Program-made: the position numbers and the translations under genes
Shown: piece by piece, positions 13,328 through 16,697 of the stretch
How positions within the stretch are numbered: the stretch's first letter is position 1
How the letters are laid out: every line of letters starts with the position of its first letter
Source of the DNA: an uncultured Lachnospiraceae bacterium
GTDB taxonomy: Bacteria; Bacillota; Clostridia; Lachnospirales; Lachnospiraceae
Direction of reading: 5' to 3'
Assembly: GCA_934437985.1 (NCBI GenBank)
Contig: CAKSBI010000042.1
Coordinates: 1-16,697, forward strand
Length of the DNA stretch: 16,697 nucleotides
Notes under the pieces: generated by a model
Told to the model about the DNA's origin: nothing
Database searches by the model: none
Seen by the model: only the letters and a program-made list of their open reading frames with translations

Positions 13328-15172
13328 ATGAAAAAGGGCTTTGAATTATACAGAATGATAATTTTATCAGCTTCCGCTCTTACTCTTACTGCTATTATCA
13401 CTACAACCGCATGTAATAAATCATCCTCCGGCACTGAACCTGCTGTTAACAACAGCGCTGCTACATATGAACCGGATAACAGTCAGGATGACAATAATAA
13501 CGCACAGGATATGGCAGATACAGCCACCACACCTGCTGATACAACTACGGCACCTGCTGATACAACTACGGCACCTGCTGATACAACCATGGCACCTGCC
13601 GGCGGTGAAGAGGAGCCTGTACTTTCAGAAGCCACCCCCGAACCTGATATGGATCCTGACACATGGGATTACATAAGTGGCGGCGACTATAATATGGTCT
13701 ACACAGATGAGTCTGTTCCTGATAAGATGCCTTACGAGATCCGTATCAACAAACAGATGAACTGTGTAACAATTTACAAGCCCGATAAAAAAGGCATGTA
13801 CACAAAGCCATACAAGTCAATGGTATGCTCAGCCGGACGCGATACACCCCTTGGAACATTTAAAACCTCCGATAAATATTACTGGAAAGCGATGATCCAT
13901 GGTGTATGGGCCCAATATGCAACAAGAATTACCGGCTCAATACTGTTCCACTCCGTACCATATGACACCCATGAAAAAAATACACTTATTTCAAGATACT
14001 ACAACCAGCTCGGACAGACTGCTTCCGCAGGATGCGTCCGTCTGTCAGTCCGTGATGCCAAATGGATAATCGAAAACTGCCCGGCCGGTACAAACGTCAC
14101 TATATATAATGATTCAAACGCCGGACCGCTTGGCAAACCATCGCCTGTACGTGTTCCTTCTGACTGCCGGTGGGACCCTACAGACCCCGACAACAGAAAT
14201 CCCTGGAGCAGTGACATATCAGTTATTTCAGGCGTGAAGGACCGTACAGTCGAGCGCGGATATGGAGTAAATTATCTGCAGGGAATAATTGCATATGATG
14301 TACATGCAGGTACTATGTCAAGTAACAATATCAAGATAAAAACAAGGCTTAATCCGTCCAAACCCGGAAAATACAAGGTAACATATTCATTTAAGGATTC
14401 AAAAAAGAACACGGTCAAAGAAAGCTGCGTATTTACAGTTACAGACACTAAACCACCTGTAATATCCGGTCTTCCTGAAACCATGTATACAAAAAACATA
14501 TCTGAGATCAATAAAGACTATGTCTACAAGCACATAAAACTGACTGACAATGGTTATGCATTAAGCAAGGATGACCACATGACTATATCAAAGTCAGGCA
14601 AAGATAACCGGTATATTATAACCGCCCATGATGATTACGGACACACAAGCACATTTACATTTAATGCAGTCGAAGATAAAGAAGCCCCTGTTCTTACACT
14701 TAAGGGCGGGCTCAAAGAGCTGTACCCTGTAACACAGAAAATTGACAAAAAATGGGCTGAGAACCGCATCAAAAAAGTTTCAGATAATATTGCAAAACTT
14801 GGCAAGTCGGATGTACAGATTGCCGTAAAGCCCTCCGGATGGGGCATGAAGATAAACTATTCCGTAAAAGATACAGCCGGCAATACCACAACCTTATCCG
14901 AAAAAGTCTCATTTGAAACAGCCTCCATAAGTCTCACATCAGACTCAATTGTTGTTAAAAATGTAGATAACGATAAGTCAATCAGTAAATATGTAAAACT
15001 GACTTCAGATACAACAGGCAAAAAAGTACCTTGCAAACTTAAGATTAAGTCCAAAGAAACCGGCAGCGACGAACAATACACCCAATATAAAGTAACAATT
15101 ACCGCCACCTACACCTCATCTGCCGGGAAAAAGACTGCATCAGTCACTACAATCGTTAACGAAACATTATAA
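13328..15172 (+). CDS. Lipoprotein L,D-transpeptidase (YkuD) with Ig-like repeats
   Basis: This 614-residue surface protein probably forms 3-3 crosslinks in peptidoglycan or attaches proteins to it. A lipoprotein signal (hydrophobic 10-26, lipobox TTAC with Cys29) is followed by an Asn/Asp/Thr-rich spacer with three ADTT(T/M)AP repeats (about 70-90). The YkuD catalytic domain spans about 135-262, with FHSVPY (His208) and SAGCVRL (nucleophile Cys236, Arg238). These are the conserved H...SxGCxR residues, so it should be active. The rest (about 295-614) holds three or four beta-sandwich Ig-like modules (KPPVISG and KEAPVLTL mark module starts) that may hold the enzyme in the wall. AAAGGA lies 10 nt before the ATG. 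Monocistronic, with no clear terminator after it. Confidence 0.93.
   Translation: MKKGFELYRMIILSASALTLTAIITTTACNKSSSGTEPAVNNSAATYEPDNSQDDNNNAQDMADTATTPADTTTAPADTTTAPADTTMAPAGGEEEPVLSEATPEPDMDPDTWDYISGGDYNMVYTDESVPDKMPYEIRINKQMNCVTIYKPDKKGMYTKPYKSMVCSAGRDTPLGTFKTSDKYYWKAMIHGVWAQYATRITGSILFHSVPYDTHEKNTLISRYYNQLGQTASAGCVRLSVRDAKWIIENCPAGTNVTIYNDSNAGPLGKPSPVRVPSDCRWDPTDPDNRNPWSSDISVISGVKDRTVERGYGVNYLQGIIAYDVHAGTMSSNNIKIKTRLNPSKPGKYKVTYSFKDSKKNTVKESCVFTVTDTKPPVISGLPETMYTKNISEINKDYVYKHIKLTDNGYALSKDDHMTISKSGKDNRYIITAHDDYGHTSTFTFNAVEDKEAPVLTLKGGLKELYPVTQKIDKKWAENRIKKVSDNIAKLGKSDVQIAVKPSGWGMKINYSVKDTAGNTTTLSEKVSFETASISLTSDSIVVKNVDNDKSISKYVKLTSDTTGKKVPCKLKIKSKETGSDEQYTQYKVTITATYTSSAGKKTASVTTIVNETL
13531..13593 (+). 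repeat. Three tandem 21-bp coding repeats
   Basis: Units start at 13531, 13552 and 13573. The first two are identical and the third differs near its end (CCATGG for CTACGG). They encode the Pro-Ala-Asp-Thr-Thr-Thr-Ala spacer between the lipid anchor and the catalytic domain. Copy number may vary between strains. Confidence 0.9.
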
Positions 15173-15323
15173 TTGGGACAAAAGGCAGTTACGAGCCTGT
15201 GAAAAATCTCTGTAAAATGAACAATGTCAAGGTCTTCTATGATAAAATATTAAAATTATAGGAGGCCTTTTGTTATAAAATACATTTTTTCTCTAAAAAT
15301 CACATGAAAGCTAGGATTGATCC
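15173..15323. other. Intergenic stretch with distant inverted repeat
   Basis: No gene is seen. ACAAAAGGC (about 15179-15187) and GCCTTTTGT (about 15265-15273) are perfect inverted copies some 80 bp apart. A good GGAGG site just before the second copy is followed by no start codon. This looks like the leftover 5' flank of a lost gene, perhaps a transposase, but no coding piece remains to prove it. Confidence 0.35.
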
Positions 15324-16230
15324 GTGAAAAAAGACATTAAGCAGTTGAGTTCACTTATGATTGTTTTTGGGATTATTTTTGCCGCTTATATCTGTCGAGC
15401 ACTTGCAATGAACAGTACCGACAAATCAATTTTGAGTATTGTCAGGGCAGGGCTTTATATGCTGCTTTTTGCTCTGTGGGGATATTCGATAGACAAACGC
15501 ATCACTCAGCCGCAGGTGCGGCATTGCCTGCGCTTAACGGCTCTGCTGATGCTTTTATGGCTGTTGTTTCGTACCCTGAAATATGAAATTGTTGCCACAG
15601 ACACCGCATCACGCTATCTATGGTATCTTTATTACCTGCCCATGCTGTTTATTCCGCTACTTGGAGTTTATATTGCGCTGAGCTTTGGAAAATCCGAGGA
15701 TTTTCGCCTAAGTGCAAAGCACGGCTTACTTGCAATTATTCCAACGGTGCTGTTTTTGCTGATCATAACAAATGATTTGCACTAGCTTGTTTTTGCATTT
15801 AAGGGCGGCGTGCCCGTGTCGCCGAGCAATAATTCATATGTTCACAAGTCGTTGTATTACATTTGCGTAGTGTGGATGGCGATTTGTATGCTTTTTTCAC
15901 TTATCAATATGCTGAAAAAAAGCAGCATACGCTGCAGAATGATTCAATCAAACACCGGCTATATAGAGCTGTTTAAGGCAAGCACGCTTGCTGCCTGTAT
16001 TGCAGACAAAAACGGAAACATAGTGCTGCGTTCACACACGGCGCCAAAAGATATTGAGTGCCCGATGAACAGCGAAAAAATCATTTGCCAAAACGGAACT
16101 CGTGTTTCCCGTGCTCCGATAAGCGGCGGATATATTGTGTGACGAGATTTATAACGAACTTGAAGAAAAATACGGCAGGCAAACAGCTCAAATTTTGAAA
16201 TTGAGATTTCATATATTCCAAGGGATTTAA
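15324..16230 (+). pseudogene. Broken 7TM sensor-histidine-kinase-like gene
   Basis: A GTG at 15324, seven bases after TAGGA, opens a protein with at least five hydrophobic helices. It resembles the N-terminal multi-helix region of clostridial sensor kinases with 7TM input domains. The frame stops at TAG 15783-15785 but resumes in the same frame (LVFAFKGG...) to 16142, so this looks like a point nonsense change, CAG to TAG. Within the second part, MLKKS joins directly to IRCRMIQSNTGYIEL, where the family as I recall it has further helices, suggesting an in-frame deletion. After GGYIV and a TGA, the kinase-linker-like segment EIYNELEEKYGRQTAQI continues in the next frame (16144 to about 16230). 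No catalytic ATPase part remains. Three separate lesions make it a relic. Family assignment is from memory. Confidence 0.7.
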
Positions 16231-16297
16231 TAATTGTTATATTTTATTATCAAATATCTCTCAAGCACTTGAAAACACTGAGTTTATCGCAGGTGAG

Positions 16298-16376
16298 CTT
16301 TCCCTTATTGTTTCCCTTGTATTATATTGTCCCATGAGTATTTACGAACTCTGATAAGGGCAAAAACAAGGGAAAG
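16298..16376. repeat. Imperfect inverted repeat in the relic region
   Basis: A 23-bp left arm (16298-16320) and its right arm (about 16354-16376) match at roughly 19 positions. The outermost nine, CTTTCCCTT and AAGGGAAAG, are perfect, and the arms are about 33 bp apart. It lies in a 257-bp stretch (16231-16487) without a recognisable gene. It could be a hairpin terminator-like structure or the end of a small mobile element. Confidence 0.5.
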
Positions 16377-16487
16377 ATAATCCTCTAAAACAGTATAACA
16401 TAAAATGAAAACGACATGGTGAACTGATTGAAATGCTTCTAATTTTTGTAACGAATGATTGATTGGACGATAAGGAGATATGATACG

Positions 16488-16697
16488 ATGAGAACAATAT
16501 TTGCAGAATACAATCCACAACGCAACAGCATTGATGTATATACCAGTGCTGGCTATATGCTCCGTATTGACTGTTGGGAAGCTGAGAAGGATTTAAAAAC
16601 CACACCCGGATCAGTCTGTTCATTAAACGCACTTGCCATTGATGAACCACTTGAATATGCAAAATTATATCTTGATGGAACGATGCAAATATGGGTG
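16488..16697 (+). CDS. DUF6061-type small protein, cut by window end
   Basis: Seventy codons are visible from an ATG at 16488, with AAGGAG ten bases upstream; the C-terminus lies beyond the window. The sequence (AEYNPQRNSIDVYT, then GYMLRIDCWEAE, then LNALAIDEPLEYAKLYLDG) matches what I recall of the DUF6061 family, short proteins of unknown role common in gut Clostridia. I recall them often near site-specific recombinases and integrative elements. With the relic gene and inverted repeat upstream, this suggests a mobile or formerly mobile region continues to the right. Function is unknown. Confidence 0.75.
   Translation, partial: MRTIFAEYNPQRNSIDVYTSAGYMLRIDCWEAEKDLKTTPGSVCSLNALAIDEPLEYAKLYLDGTMQIWV

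Noticed and set aside
16305..16662. Minus-strand frames opposite the DUF6061-type gene
   Set aside because: They are antisense to a recognisable protein and span the inverted repeat; no ribosome sites.
1..16697. CRISPR array
   Set aside because: No regularly spaced repeats with unique spacers were seen; the repeats found are tandem coding repeats, isolated hairpins or a two-copy direct repeat.

Overview
The window looks like chromosome from a Gram-positive anaerobe of the Clostridia, most likely Lachnospiraceae. The clues are a GatCAB indirect tRNA-aminoacylation operon, a DUF6465-type protein with an Ala/Lys-rich linker, lysine-rich Fn3-like repeats on a secreted enzyme, strong GGAGG ribosome sites, a lipoprotein L,D-transpeptidase and a DUF6061 protein. 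The genus cannot be fixed from sequence reading alone.

Layout, left to right. (1) 1-3317, minus strand: gatC-gatA-gatB, tightly spaced. (2) 3381-4231, minus: a DUF6465-type gene, tRNA-Pro(CGG) and a possible 39-codon ORF. (3) 4313-8593: a large secreted GH97 glycoside hydrolase (minus) and a divergent AraC-type regulator (plus) share a 303-bp control region, which also carries a multi-hairpin repeat-like element. This is a probable sugar-responsive pair. (4) 8602-9414, minus: a tandem bacteriohemerythrin converging on the regulator. (5) 9573-9974, minus: tRNA-Val(UAC) and tRNA-Met(CAU) behind a consensus promoter. The 3' end of tRNA-Met is repeated 114 bp further on, flanking a hairpin-rich GC-rich segment. 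(6) 10123-10755, plus: an AT-rich orphan with one N-terminal membrane helix. (7) 10919-13110, minus: a PaaK-type CoA ligase and a ZIP metal transporter, each with a visible promoter. (8) 13328-15172, plus: a lipoprotein L,D-transpeptidase with Ig-like repeats. (9) 15173-16697: a decayed patch with a broken sensor-kinase-like membrane gene, an imperfect inverted repeat and the start of a DUF6061 gene, which suggests mobile-element debris.

Most of the window is housekeeping and carbohydrate-use DNA. I did not find a clear multi-gene undescribed system. The best leads are the tRNA-Met 3'-end duplication with its hairpin insert, the orphan membrane protein next to the tRNA pair, the GH97/AraC locus with its structured leader, and the relic region at the right end.
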